Below are positions 27,882 to 44,110 of a stretch of DNA of 64,000 nt, one piece after another. The stretch lies in NCBI RefSeq assembly GCF_022539315.1, contig NC_066315.1, forward strand, positions 102,963,990-103,027,989, read 5' to 3'. The translations under genes were made by a program, and so were the position numbers. How positions within the stretch are numbered: the first letter of the stretch is position 1; the number at the start of each line of letters is the position of its first letter. This DNA is from Serinus canaria. Lineage: Eukaryota > Chordata > Aves > Passeriformes > Fringillidae. The notes beneath the pieces are model-generated. The model was given only the letters and a program-made list of their open reading frames with translations. It ran no database searches and had not been told where the DNA came from.

Positions 27882-28158
27882 TGTCACTATAGGGCACAAA
27901 ATAAAACAATACGCACGCTGGAACTTCCAAGGTAAAAAGAAGGGAAGTTTATTGTCTGATTTCCACATTTCACTTTTAAAAGTGACAGTGGATTGGAGGA
28001 TGAAAGTGCCACCTCTCCAATGACACTGGACAAACTAACAGTCCATCAAATTTCTCTTCTAGAAAAGAATGTAAAACAATAATTATTTATATAAAAGTGT
28101 GTGAGAAAGTTTATTACAAGAGTGTAAACATAAGAAGGCTTAGAAGAACAGGGCGACA
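27882..28158 (-). mobile_element. Solo LTR, 277 bp, nested in CR1
   Basis: The insert starts TGTC and ends GACA on the plus strand, the inverted terminal bases of a retroviral LTR. It is flanked by a perfect 6-bp direct repeat, CAGGTC, at 27876-27881 and 28159-28164. Both flanks are CR1 sequence that joins correctly when the insert is removed. A palindromic TATA-like element (tttatataaa) lies near 28088-28098, and AATAAA-type signals on the minus strand favour minus orientation, though orientation is tentative. A 6-bp duplication fits a class II retrovirus. The proviral interior has been lost, presumably by LTR-LTR recombination. The family was not identified; its ends and length do not match the LTR of the provirus at 49.8 kb. 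Confidence 0.82.
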
Positions 28159-28508
28159 CAGGTCCCTGTGTTTCCTGTGCTGAGGACCCAGAGCTGGATG
28201 CAACACTCCAGGTGTAGTCACACAAGAGCAGAATAGAGGGAGAGAATCACCTCCCTTGACCTGATGGCCATGCTGCTTTTGATGGAGCCCACACAATGTT
28301 GGCTTTCTGGGCTGCAAGGGCATGTCTGCCAACACCTCCAAGTCTTTCTGCTTAGGATTGCTCTCATTCCACTTGGTCCCCTCCCTGTATTTGTGCCTGG
28401 AATTGACCCAAGTGCAGGATCTTGCATTTGGCCTTGTTGAACTTCATGAGGTTCATGCAGATCCACCTTTCAAGCCTGTCAAGGTCCCTTTGGATGGCAT
28501 CCCATCAT
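28159..28508 (-). mobile_element. CR1 LINE, upstream part (minus strand)
   Basis: Continuation of the CR1 interrupted at 27881. Plus-strand landmarks include 'tgctgaggacccagagctgg', 'caacactccaggtgtagtc', 'tgcatttggccttgttgaac', 'ttcatgaggttcatgcag' and 'ggtccctttggatggcatcc', all characteristic of the CR1 region upstream of the 3' end. Homology fades at about 28508, so the copy is 5'-truncated there. Confidence 0.9.
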
Positions 28509-28712
28509 AACACCTATTCGTACACCAGACCTCCACAAATGAGAATAATGTGTTCCTTGAAGCAGGATGTATTTAAAATGCAATAATCCTGAATAACTCA
28601 GACCCTCCATTAGAAACTGCCATAATGACTAATGAAGCAATATGAAGTTTCCATCTGCAGTTCACCACCACTGTAGGCCCCTCGAAGATTTTAGGTTCTT
28701 GTAATTTCGATG

Positions 28713-29060
28713 TGTCATGGTCTCAGTCTTGGTCAAAGTGATGGCTGCAGAGGATCCATCAGGTGGTGAGGACAGTCCTGGGGAAATCCACAGAGCACAG
28801 CCTCTGCTGGGTTTATATTCCTGTTCAGATAATGCCCGGGCACCTCTCCTGGATGGGTAGCTTCTCACTGGATGGTGTATAAAAGACACTTTGGGAGTGT
28901 CCCTTATACATTCACACTTTCTAAGACAACACAGTTGCCCATCACAGCAGGCAATTGAGTCAGTTATGGCCCATTATGGCCCATCAGCAGAGATGGACCC
29001 CCTCAGGCCACATGTGAATGTTCCTGGGGGATGGGGGAGGGAGATGGGGAGCCCCATAAC
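28713..29060 (-). mobile_element. Possible decayed LTR remnant
   Basis: On the minus strand the stretch contains 'ggaatataaacccagc', which resembles an LTR TATA region, and it terminates in 'accatgaca', an LTR-like CA end at 28713. A phrase near 28965-29000 ('ttatggcccattatggccc') is reminiscent of passerine ERVL-type sequence as I recall it. No matching second terminus and no target duplication were found, so the right edge is arbitrary and the call is weak. Confidence 0.28.
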
Positions 29061-30621
29061 CTGATGGTTTGTGCAAGGGAGGACAACTTACCATGACAAG
29101 AGGCACCATCATCTGCACAGGATCCCTCTCCTACCGAACATCATTCACCCTCTGTCTTATCAGATCAGAGGTTAGCCATTACACACACAAAAGCTCACCT
29201 CTATTTCAAGAAACCACTCAGGCATCTCCACAAATAAGGAAACGTTTTGAGTCATTATCCCCAGAGAGTTCAGTCTCAGCCTTACAATGAAGGAGCCCAA
29301 GTTCCCCAGAAACTTTTGAGTTTCCTAGTCAGGCACATATGCTCTCTCTTTCTGTCTTTTCCTTGTTCTCAATGAATTCCACCCTCTCTTAAAAGTCCAG
29401 CTTCACTAGAAACAGCAGAAAAAACTCTTATTGTAAAAGAGCTCCTGCTGTTAGATCCTTGAGCGTTTTCAGGCTCAAGAGGAAATTGCAGTATTGCAGT
29501 CAAGTCTCAACTTGCAATACGCAACTTCTAGCTACTGAGCTGAAATGCAAAAGGCATGAATTTCATCAGTCCTGATTTTGTGTGAGATGCCACTGAGCTT
29601 GTGCTTAACTCCATGCTGTCTACTCTTGCTAAACACATTCAGCATCCTGCAGGCTGTGAAGAAGCAGGACACAAGTTAGGCCCAAAGACATCATCACATT
29701 GAAGAACTAACCTGGCTTTAGGCTGGAAACAACAATCAAGATGTTCAGCTCAGCCCAGTGCATTAGATATGTTGTGAGTCTTCTAGAAAGAAAAAAAAAA
29801 AAATTAAAAGACCACTCCAGACAATCAGACATGCAAGCAGTTAGGACAAGGAAAGTATAGTTCACTCTGTTAAGAGTTTGAAGGCTAAGTTCACTAAGAA
29901 ACCTGAAAGTTTTAAGTTCCTTTGCAAAACCTATGTATCCATGCTTACAAGACATTTTTGGTAGATGATGAAGTCATTTGTTACTGTAATTATCTCATGT
30001 TCTGAAAAACAGAAGTACCTTTCAAACACTTTGGGATGGAAACAGATCTTCACTTGTTAAAAAGTGAGTTGTAGACACAGAGCCAAATTTCCCTGTCAAA
30101 CTTGGACACATTCTGGATTTACTTTTTTGGATGTAGGCTAGGGTTTGGGCAACACAGCTTGTCCCAGTCCCAGTGTTTCAAGTGGCAATTGGATGCTCCA
30201 CTCAGGCTAGCTGCTAGTGCAGGGACTGAGGGTGTCTTGGCAGTAAGGTAAATAAAATAGTGGACTAATAGTTGAGCTGAGTTCCTGAGCTTATAAAACC
30301 AGTCTTGCTGAGGCTTCAGCACTACTTTCACCTATGTGATTCATGTTGTAGCCACCTGCAGCTACAATTAGCTGGGTTAAGTGTGAAGTTCTCTGGGAGC
30401 CTCTCTGAGGGCTCTTAGTAGCTCACTAATTTGTGCTGCTCTAGGAACTAGTTCGGGCCTCATTTCCTCTTTCCCTCCATGGAAGGGCTCAGCCTGCTGA
30501 CACATTTAACCCAGTCACTCCAGCTATGCACGTGTGCCAGTTCTGTCCTTCATGGTGCCACAGCAAAACTCCAATGCAGAGTGGGCTTCTTTTGCAAGAT
30601 GTAATAAAAGCTGCATGAGAA

Positions 30622-30664
30622 GAGATGAGATGATGAGATAAGATGATGAGATAAGATGATGATT
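30622..30664. repeat. 13-bp minisatellite, about 3 copies
   Basis: GATGATGAGATAA-type units recur with a period of 13 bp; the GAGATAAG core is at 30635 and again at 30648. It is short and slightly imperfect at its edges. Confidence 0.8.
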
Positions 30665-33600
30665 TAAGCCACGTTTTCAGTTACCAGAGTAGAAGATGAG
30701 TTCTATGAGGGGGCATCAGAGCTGCAGATACCCCAGGGTGTACCCTGGAAGGGAATGCATTCACCCATGCCTAGAAGGATCAGCATAAACTTCAGCACTT
30801 CTACAGGGGAACAGAAGCCTTCTGGTAGTTTATGAGAGGCTTTCTTTGGAGCACACCAGTGGGGAAGCCTTATTGCTGCTGAAGCAGACAGATACTGAGG
30901 CTGAAGCCAGGTCTCTCACCCAACTGCTTGTGGCTCAGCTACACTCAGAGCACGCAGACCATATGGTGGCCAGATGATGTATAATAGCATTTATTTAATG
31001 GCCTGGAGTTCTGATGTTTCACTGGCTGGCAAAAGGGACAACTTCCCTCCAAAGAGCAGTTATTGACAGGTGCCAGTGCTTGTGTTTGCCCTTTTGTGGT
31101 ACTGTGTCCAAGTCATGCAGGCCAGAGTTGTGTGGAGGGGCTGGGACAGCATCACAGAATGATGATTAGCAACTTCATGACAACATCAGTCAAAATGCAA
31201 GATAAAAGCACAATATGGAGTTAGCAAACAGGGTACAATTGTCTCCTTTTGTCATTAGGCTGTAGGATAAGAGAGGATAAGGTAGCCTTGAAATATTTTG
31301 GTTGCCAATTGTTATCTAGAACCTTTCTAGCAGAAAGCTGCTAAATCGTCCTAGCCAAGCTAGAGGTGAAACTGATGTTCCAATGAGTTAGAGAGGGCCC
31401 ATTGCTCTCTAAGCATAGCTTTTGAGAAAAGTGCTTATTACTTTTATCATGGAAATGCCGTAAGATGTTTAATTTCCCCACTCACACACCAATCCCCATT
31501 GTGCTTGACACTGTATAAACACAAAGAACTGCTCACCTCTCTGGAACTCTGGGAGCATTGGCACAGAAGATGCTCTTCAAACAGTTTTTTTTTCAGTGTA
31601 TTAAGAGGAAATATCCTCAGACTTATATAAAAATATCTACTAAAGTCAACTCAGGAGTCTGTCAGTAAAGATGTAGCTTGTTTCAGGAGTCCAAACTACT
31701 TCTGCCAATGGATGACAGGACAGACTGGCATCGCCCAAAGTTTCTCTCTTAACTCTGCTCTTACTTAGTACTTGGCTAGAGTAATAACTTATTGCATAAT
31801 GTTATATAAAACAAGACTGTACTGTACAAAGTGCCCCAAATTATTTAATCAATATGTCTCATGGTGTCTGGATGATTACACACAAAATGCCAGGGGCAAC
31901 GAAGCAATAAAAGCAACAAGACACTGGAAGTATTGTTCAGATAGCTGTGTAATAATCTTAGGCAATTTAATTTTCTGTGTTGAAAGTTAATTACTTACTT
32001 TATGGAAACACCGATTTAATGTTTTCAGTCACCTAAGTGGTAAAGATTCATTAAAAGGAACCCATATTACAAATACCTTCATGCCACATTGCTTGTATTT
32101 CCAGGGATAAAACTTTTCACCTCCTACCCCCCAACCAGCTTCTGTTCTAAACAGATTACATACAGCGCTTTTCTCCAGAGCTTTTGGGAACAAAAGCTGG
32201 GAATGAACTTTTGTGGACCATGTAAGAACAGGCCCAGATGTCACAGGAGCATACAGCAGAGAAATTGTTGAAATGAAAATTTCAACTGCATCAGAGACAA
32301 AATGGGGGAAACTGTACAGGCAAGTCATTAATGTAACAGTGATCAGAGGCTAAAACTTAAGCAATTGTACCTTAAAAATAAACACCCCCCCCCCCAAACC
32401 AGCCTCAGAGCAAAGAACAGCAGAGTTAAGACATGAGCCAGAAATATGCATTGGAATGTAAAGATAAATATTGGACACTTGAACAATTTTGCTGAAATAG
32501 GCTTTTTTAGGTAAGCCTCGCTGAATTCAGTATACTTTGTCTGTAGAAGCATTGTCTGTTAATAGGCTTAAGGGAGGCATGGAGGAATTGGAAGGAGAAG
32601 AAATAAATAAAATAAACACACCCTAACTTGTTCATAATAACAGCATGTCACATCTTTCCTTGCTTTTATAGTCACTTAACAAACCACCAGCAGGTTACAA
32701 AAACATTCCTGCAAAGGGTGTGTGTGAACCCAAAATCTGTCCTAGGTAGGAATAATTCAGTCAATCACAGAGGTGTAAATAACACTTCGAGTTGGGAAAG
32801 TAGTGTGAAAACAAGCAGCCAGCACCTTTTTGCTTGATACTTGCTCTTACATAGCAATTCTTGATATCAAGAGTCAAATAGGCAGAATTACCAACCCTGA
32901 AAACCTGGTATAGGGCAGAGCATCAGCCAAAAGTCTCCTCTTCCCACTCTCCTCTTCCCACAGGACACTGCCCTCAGAGGACAGTTTTGTCATGTGTTGT
33001 GCATCCAGGGATGTGCACAAGAGTCTGTATTTTCACCCCAGAGCCTGAAATGTCTGAGGTACTGCCATTTAGAGACTTGCCAGGATTTTAAAAGCTGCCA
33101 CTGAAATACTCTTTAATCCTGGAGGTGAAGTTTTGCTCATCAAAATTTGCAAACCCAAAATTTATTAGCTGCTTTGAATCTTATCTCAAAGTGAGGCCCA
33201 AGGTGTGGTACACAAAGCAGGGTAGGGAATGCCTTTCTTGCTTGAAGATCTTAACCCTTCAGCATATGTAAGGCTTGCAGCAGAGAGGGTAGTTGCAGGC
33301 CCCTGACATGTGGAAGGCATTTAAGTGCTTGCACAAAGGATGGGAAGGGAGGAGTCAAACATCAAATAGAAAACAGAACTCTGGAAAAGCTGTCAGCTGC
33401 CAAAGCGTGGGGCTACTTAAATTGTTGACTGGGCACTGGTGTCCAGCCTCTGGAGAATTCTGACTACTGGAAGCTCAACTAGAGAGCCACATCTCTGATC
33501 AGCTGCGTCAGGAAATGCTTGAGTGCCTTGCCCCCTATCTTCTTTTCTGGTATTTTAATCTTCATTAGTTTAGATGATTACTCAGATACCCAAAATCTGT

Positions 33601-34899
33601 GTCCAGAGCATGGGACAGAAGATTTCAGGGACAGCAGGCTGCATTCTTTCTGACAGGAACAGAGTAGAACCAAATATTTTTAACAAGTGTCATCACTGTC
33701 TTCTGATTACTGTCCCATCCACGTTGCAGTTAGCTTCCAAATTCAGCTGCAGCTGTTATCAGGTAGGTTTTCTGCTTATCACACTGCTGTAACTAGCACT
33801 TCATGGCAACAATTCATCCTCCTCTTTGGGCTCAGATAGCCCTGTGTCATCTTCCAGCAAATGAATCAGAGTTCTGCATTTTTGCAGTGTATTCCTTACT
33901 CATAATTTTGTACAAGTTTGATGACTTCTACCTCCTCTTAGGTCTGCATGTAGTAGAGCACCCCCAAATACATTTGTAACAGTGCTGCTGTTCTGTGCCC
34001 CACCTGGGCAAAGTGGCCACAGAATAGATGGATATGCTAAAAAACATAAATAACAACAGTTTGCATACCTGGACTTTCTACAGCAGGAAAACTAGTTATT
34101 ATTGCTTAAGTTATAAAGTTGTGCTCAATTAGGTTACAAAAAATTCAAAGTCTGAAAGAAATGATGTCTTCTGACAATTGAAAATTGCACTGCTACCTTT
34201 TTATTTATTTATTTTTTTAATTAGCAGATAAGAAGGGTGGACAAAGTGGGAGGATTAAGATTCATGATCAAGTTCCCTGCTTTGCTAACAGGATAGCAGT
34301 AATAGTGTTATAAGTTGTGTTTTGCACAACATGTATCTCAGGTTCTAATAAAGATACATTATCCCCTGAATTAGTGAAAGAAATAAACAGGCAAGTAGTA
34401 ACTGCAAGTAATTTTGTTCCATTTAATTATCTTCCAAAAATGAATCACAAAGTTAACGAGCTTATCTTACTAACATAATTCTTGTCAACTCTCCTTTTAA
34501 CTAACTCCAGCCCTGTAGCTTTGAAGCTTGCTAGGGTTGTGGGGCATGGAGCTGAGCAAATTTCCCAGGAAATCTTGTGCATGTGTGTGTGGGAGGGGGC
34601 AGCATGCCATGATTGTGGTCTCACTGTAGCTTTTTGCAACCATTTCCAATGTCACAGTGACCTGCAGTTATTTGAAAAGGAAGCTTCCAGCTGCAAGTAT
34701 CTTTAAATTGCAAGTCTTACCTACTCAGTGAAAGAAGCCTGCTGGGACTGGTATACATCCCTATTAAAGTCATATGAACACTTTTTAAAGTTTTTAATCA
34801 CCCAGTTTACGTGATATCCCTAATCTCAGGATGATCACATAGGAACTCTGGTTAGGTTTGCCTTTCACAGCTCAAGAGTGCTACTGAAACAATTTTTAT

Positions 34900-35240
34900 A
34901 TTTAAGCACTGGGACGTGCCCAGTGGAACCAGAGATGAGTCAGCAGTTAGCTGGGGTTATTTGAATAGCAGAACGAGCCCTGCCTGCCGCTAGGAAACCG
35001 TCCACAAAGGTCAGACCGAGTGCTTAGGATTTAGACACCACCACCCTGGTGACAGGAATTCTCTCCAGACCTCGGCGGTTTTTAGAACAAGCGCCGTTCT
35101 ATTTGACATTTGGACGTTGCTGCATTAAATTCCGGCTACTTGGTATCTAAATGAAGAACGCTCGGCACCACTGCTACTCCCCACAGTGAGCCGTGCCTGC
35201 CGTGCTGACAGATGCTGCTGTCTCCCCTGACAGGGGAGTT
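34900..35240. promoter_or_regulatory. CpG-bearing patch with a MARE/ARE motif (candidate enhancer)
   Basis: This patch stands out from AT-rich surroundings by retaining several CpGs and mixed GC content, which suggests constraint or low methylation. It contains TGAGTCAGCA at 34936-34945, a perfect small-Maf/NRF2 antioxidant-response-type core that also includes an AP-1 heptamer. No reading frame or splice signal suggests an exon. Enhancer function is inferred only. Confidence 0.25.
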
Positions 35241-35815
35241 AGGTGCTAAAATTAGTGACTGTTAAAACAAGGGTATTGAGTAAGGATCTGCTGAGTCCCA
35301 TCAGCATGAAATACTGAAGAGGAGGTAAGGAGTCACCACTGCCCTTCCTACAGGAGCTGGGGCTGTAATTCACATGTAGGGACAGCACAGCTGACAAATT
35401 GACTGCCCCAGTATGGAGAGAGCTGAGATGCTCAAGGATAATCAGGTGCTGAGCCACAGCAGCTTACAAAGCACAGCATTCAGAGTAGAGGCAGTGAGAA
35501 CCTTTACAAGTTATTACCTACACTGGCAGCAGTTTGTGGGGGGTGTTAAGCCAGATGCAGGATGTGTGAGACAGTTCCCTGGCGAGGCTCTACTTCTCAC
35601 AAACAGTCCTGGAGAGGAAACGGTTTAGAAGCTACAACTCATTTAGGGTTCAGCTCTGTTGCCTCTGCAACCACAGGAAACAAGCATCCCAGCCCCACTT
35701 GTGAGTCATGGCTTTTGGGAACTTCACCTTGAAGAGCAGGAAAGAGTCCTCTCGAAGTAGAATGGATCTCTTTTATTCCTTCTCCTGAGATCACTGCCTA
35801 AGCTCCTTTATTTGC

Positions 35816-35816
<1 letters not shown>

Positions 35817-35882
<66 letters not shown>
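35817..35882. repeat. A66 homopolymer
   Basis: An uninterrupted run of 66 A is followed by G and six more A. No processed-gene body or polyadenylation signal precedes it, and avian CR1 elements do not end in poly(A). It may be a genuine mononucleotide expansion or partly an assembly artefact. Confidence 0.9.
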
Positions 35883-35884
<2 letters not shown>

Positions 35885-35889
35885 AAAAA

Positions 35890-38530
35890 TAAGGCACAAT
35901 AAGAAACACAGCTGCTTGTGATGGTTCCACCCTCCCTTATTCAATTGTTCAGTGGTTTAACATTCAGCCTGAATGTTGCAGACCTACTTTTAATTCTCTC
36001 TTCTAGCTGAGAGGATTCAAGGCCACATTGTTCCCGCCCTCCACTCAAGTGACCTATCTACAAAACAGCTGAATTAATAACAAAAATAAAAGGAGAAAGA
36101 CATCCCACGACAAACGCCTCCATGTTCTGCTGACCCACTTCAACAAGAACACTTGAAAATTCTGTGGCTCTTACTGAGAATGATTTTGCCAGGACTAAGG
36201 ACTGCAATTAGTCTGTAAAACCAGTGCTACTTGTTCCAGACACACACAGACTTTAAGGCACCCTCTGCATCCGAGCAGGGGTTTAAAATTTCTTTGCCAG
36301 ACAAATCCCAGGCCTCTGAGTTACACACCAAAAATCCATTTTTATCATTCTCTCTGACATGTTTTTATGGAACATTAAATGCCATTAAAGTTAAGAGAGT
36401 AAAATCAGGATTCTGCCGAAGGCAAGGCTTAGAACAATAGTATTAATGAACTACAATTCGTCATCACAAGGCCAAATGGCATATAGGTGTTGCTATCCAG
36501 CAACACAGCCCTGGCCCCTAAGCAAGCACTGGGGTTTAACAATTAGCATTTATTGCTGTAGGTAAATACCAGCTGCCTCACTCTGAGCCCAGCAGTTTAG
36601 TTTATATCACGGGTTTTAGTCTTTCGAATGTAAACAAAGTTATGCAAACATATACATTTGAATTTGGGGTCATTTTTTTCATACCTAATCTGAACAAAAG
36701 AGGAAGAGCCCTCACTGAGATACTGAGAAGTGAAATGCAGGAGCAGTGTCTCTGGTTCGAGTTACAAGGAAGGCCATGAGTCCTTTTGAAACCCAATCTT
36801 TGCCAAACATGCACCACATGTGTGTTTGGAGGCCTGTACCAACAGCCTGCAGAGGCCTCGTTTTACTTTCTTCTGTAATGAACGAATTTGATTAAAGGGC
36901 CAAAAATTCATCTCAATCAAGAGCTGCAGTGTGAAAAATCCTGGCACCATTAGCCTTCGCTGTGGCAGGAACAGGCATTCTGTGGGAACGAAGCATATCT
37001 TCCCCCTATGCACGATGCACCAAACGAGTTTTCGGGACTAAAAATCCCCCCCAGCAAAACAAACAAACAAACCCAACACACCAAACAGACAAACCCAAAA
37101 CCCCAAACAAATCCAGCAAAGGTTTGGGTCGGGAGCTGCTCGCCCGTCCCAGCGGCGTCCGTGCCGCGAGCTGTGCTGCCACCTGCTGGTGGCTCCCGGC
37201 ATGGCCCCAGCCTGTGCCCGCAGGACTTCGCCTCCTGCCGAAGCATCAAAATCCTTACAAATTTCACCGATAGTTTACAAAAGTTCTTGTTCGAGTTTTT
37301 AATCTCTGCTCCCTCCGAACGGAAGTATTTCTCTGGGAAAACATTTGTGAAGCGTTTGGGTTTCTGCTGATTCAGTTCGGCACCTTTTTCCCCTCTCTGC
37401 TCTTCCATGCGCTTCATACAGGCCCACAGTCAGAGGGATCAGGTCATCCCTGCGGGTGCAGCTCCCACGCCTCGCAAAAGCTCCCTGGGACTCAGGTAGA
37501 GCAGGAGCTTCAGAGCTTTCATCACTGTCTTCTGGTGGCATTTCTTAAAACTTCAGTTTGCACCAGCAGCCGACCATGAAATAGCAAAATGCTCTCAGCC
37601 AAATGATTTTTCTTAATTTTGTAATGTAAATTCTGAAGTGAATAACAATGTAATTCCTGGAAGCCTCAGAAGCAGCTCTGGTCATCCTTTCTCTCAAGAC
37701 ATAAAAACCGCAGGACCACAAGCATTCCAATAATGGCAAAATTGCTTCAGAACACTGTAGCAAATCTGCCATGCCTTCCACACCACAAAAACTACAGAGG
37801 ATACAACTATGAGAAATGGAACAAAAAGGAATGCCTCAAGTCTCACATGACCAAAACACCACTCACAGCAGGAGGTCTCAAAAAATATAGTGTATATTGT
37901 TCCATTTAACAACCAAGGATAATATTTTCAGACAGAAAACGAAAAGGACAGAGACAGCACACCTTCCTTCTTCATCCAGCCCTCTTCCTACTCTGCTTTG
38001 AAAAAAACAGAAAGATAAAAGAAATAAATAAATGGTTGCAATGAAATGTCATTAATTCAGTATCAGTAGCCCACAGGTCTGGTAAGAAGTATCACTTAAG
38101 CAACTCTGCCCATGTATGATATCTTGTTTTAAAAAAGACCCTAGGATTTACATTATAAGTTTTTTAAAAGTGGTATTAATATAGTACTCAATGTCGAGAA
38201 ATGGAGGGATTGAGGTGGTAAAATACATGCTCGACTACATCCATAAGATTTAAAATGTTTAATGTGCAAGTCTCTAACAGAAATAATTCATTTACAATAC
38301 ACTAAAATTTGAAGGATGGGAATTTCTTCTTCATGTGTACGCTCACAGTAGCAGGTGAAATACTCAATTGCTGAAGTACAAACATCAGTATGCTTAAGTA
38401 ACTTATCCATCATTTTTAAGGCAAAAATAGGTAACAACATGATTGCATACAGTTGCAAAAATATTTACAGGTATCATTAGAGAAACATTATACTTCTAGC
38501 ATGAAAATTTTAGTTTTGCACTTAGTAGAC
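35890..38530. other. Non-coding DNA downstream of MYL12B
   Basis: No exon recognised. The part at about 36950-37540 is GC-richer and has overlapping reading frames of up to 155 codons on both strands, but the frames contain low-complexity tracts (a CAAA/CCAAA-rich tract at 37046-37115) and no domain that I recognise. Confidence 0.5.
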
Positions 38531-38535
38531 AGTGA

Positions 38536-38541
38536 TTTATT
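38536..38541 (-). terminator. MYL12B: Candidate polyadenylation signal of MYL12B
   Basis: Minus-strand AATAAA (tttatt on the plus strand) lies about 345 bp beyond the stop codon, a distance compatible with the short 3' UTR usual for MYL12 transcripts. It is the best canonical hexamer between the stop codon and 38.3 kb. Confidence 0.5.
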
Positions 38542-38882
38542 TGAAAAATTATCATGAAAAATGTAAAATGAATCTAGCTAGGATGAGTAGCACTGACATT
38601 TTTACCCAGGCCTCCACATTCTCTGATCTATGTCCTTCAACATCTATCACTGAAAGCTTTTCTTTCTCTCTCTGCCACTTTCCAGTCTTATTACAAAGGT
38701 GCAGGTGTGCCTGAGCAGCCTTAAGATCCACAGAGGAAGAAGCTGCAGTGCTAAAAATGTACGCAAATGGTCCCAGAAAACTAGAAAAAAAAGGAAAAAA
38801 CAGATCCTGAGAAATAAAATTAGCGAGAAGAAAAAAAAAATTAAAAGTTAAAGGTGCTATCTGCATGTATCCAGGGATATGT

Positions 38883-43265
<4,383 letters not shown>

Positions 43266-43519
43266 CTAGGCAGAGCAAGAAATACAGTAAATGCAGTAAG
43301 ATCAGAGTTAGGATTTTAATAAGGAAAAAGTTTTACGGTTTAATGTCACAGCGCGCCTCTAACGCACTCTCATCAGAACGTATTTCCCTAGTATTTTCAA
43401 GAAGGGAAAAAAAGAAGCAGAAAATACGGATAAAGGAAAGACAGAGTAATAAGTCAGAAAAAAAATCATTTTTAGAAGACGTAATTAAATTTGAATTTTA
43501 GTCTTGAAAACACCCTCAC

Positions 43520-43700
43520 CTCAGCGGCGGCTGCGGGTACCGGGTACGGAGCAGACACGGAAGGGAGGAAGCGGCACCAGCGCCGGCGGATGCTCCAGCG
43601 CTTCCTGGAGAAACCATCGCCCTGCCGGGCCGCGGATGGGGACGAGCGCCGGGAGAGGCGGCGGGAGGGCAGCGAGACGGCAGCCGGGGGTTTTCCTTAC
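43520..43700 (-). other. MYL12B: MYL12B non-coding exon 1 (5' end approximate)
   Basis: A strong minus-strand donor (CTGAG then GTGAGG) at 43519 gives the 3' edge of a leader exon, 254 bp upstream of exon 2. The upstream edge cannot be read from sequence and the end given is only a placeholder within the CpG island. The MYL12 family typically has such an untranslated first exon. Confidence 0.6.
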
Positions 43701-43860
43701 GGATCGCAGCCCGGTCCGGCCTCTCTGGACGGCGGCCGGCTCGGCACGGCCCCGCGGCCGCCTCCCTGCGCCCCCCGCCTCGGCCGCTTTGGAGCATCCC
43801 GGGGGAAGCGGCCGCCGCCGGCGCCGGGCCTCGGGCGCCGCCTGCAGGGGAGGGATGGAG

Positions 43861-43898
43861 GCAGCCCGTGGGGACGGAGGCAGCCCGTGGGGACGGAG
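43861..43898. repeat. Perfect 19-bp tandem duplication in the promoter island
   Basis: The unit GCAGCCCGTGGGGACGGAG occurs at 43861-43879 and again at 43880-43898 without mismatch. Its position upstream of the MYL12B leader exon means copy-number change could alter promoter spacing. Confidence 0.9.
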
Positions 43899-44110
43899 CT
43901 CCGGAGGGCTTCTGCGGGCGGCGGGAGCTTCCCGTGGGTATTTTCTTTTGTAGACCCAAAACCTCCGCACGCCGAAGGTGGCGCGTCGCTCCGTGCTGCT
44001 GGAGCCGGTGCCGGCGGCCGCGGCGTTCCCAGGGTCACACGGTGGTGCCACAGCGGGGAGGTGAGCGAAGCCTCCTCATCCCGCCGGGACGTCCTGCCCG
44101 GATCAGCAGG

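Larger units (their letters stand above)
29061..35816. other. Non-coding intergenic DNA
   Basis: No exon or clear transposon recognised. It includes a 13-bp minisatellite (30622-30664), a C11 run at about 32385-32395, and the GC-richer patch at 34900-35240 listed separately. Reading frames are all below 105 codons with no family resemblance. Confidence 0.5.
43500..44110 (-). promoter_or_regulatory. MYL12B: CpG-island promoter of MYL12B
   Basis: A 600-bp GC- and CpG-dense island directly upstream of MYL12B exon 2 includes the leader-exon donor at 43519. No TATA box is evident, as usual for broadly expressed cytoskeletal genes. It contains a perfect 19-bp tandem duplication at 43861-43898. Long reading frames on both strands (up to 210 codons) reflect base composition and are not considered genes. 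Confidence 0.85.

Noticed and set aside
36950..37541. Overlapping frames of 80-155 codons downstream of MYL12B, considered as an extra exon
   Set aside because: Both strands are open, the frames include a CAAA-rich low-complexity tract and no convincing splice pair frames them.
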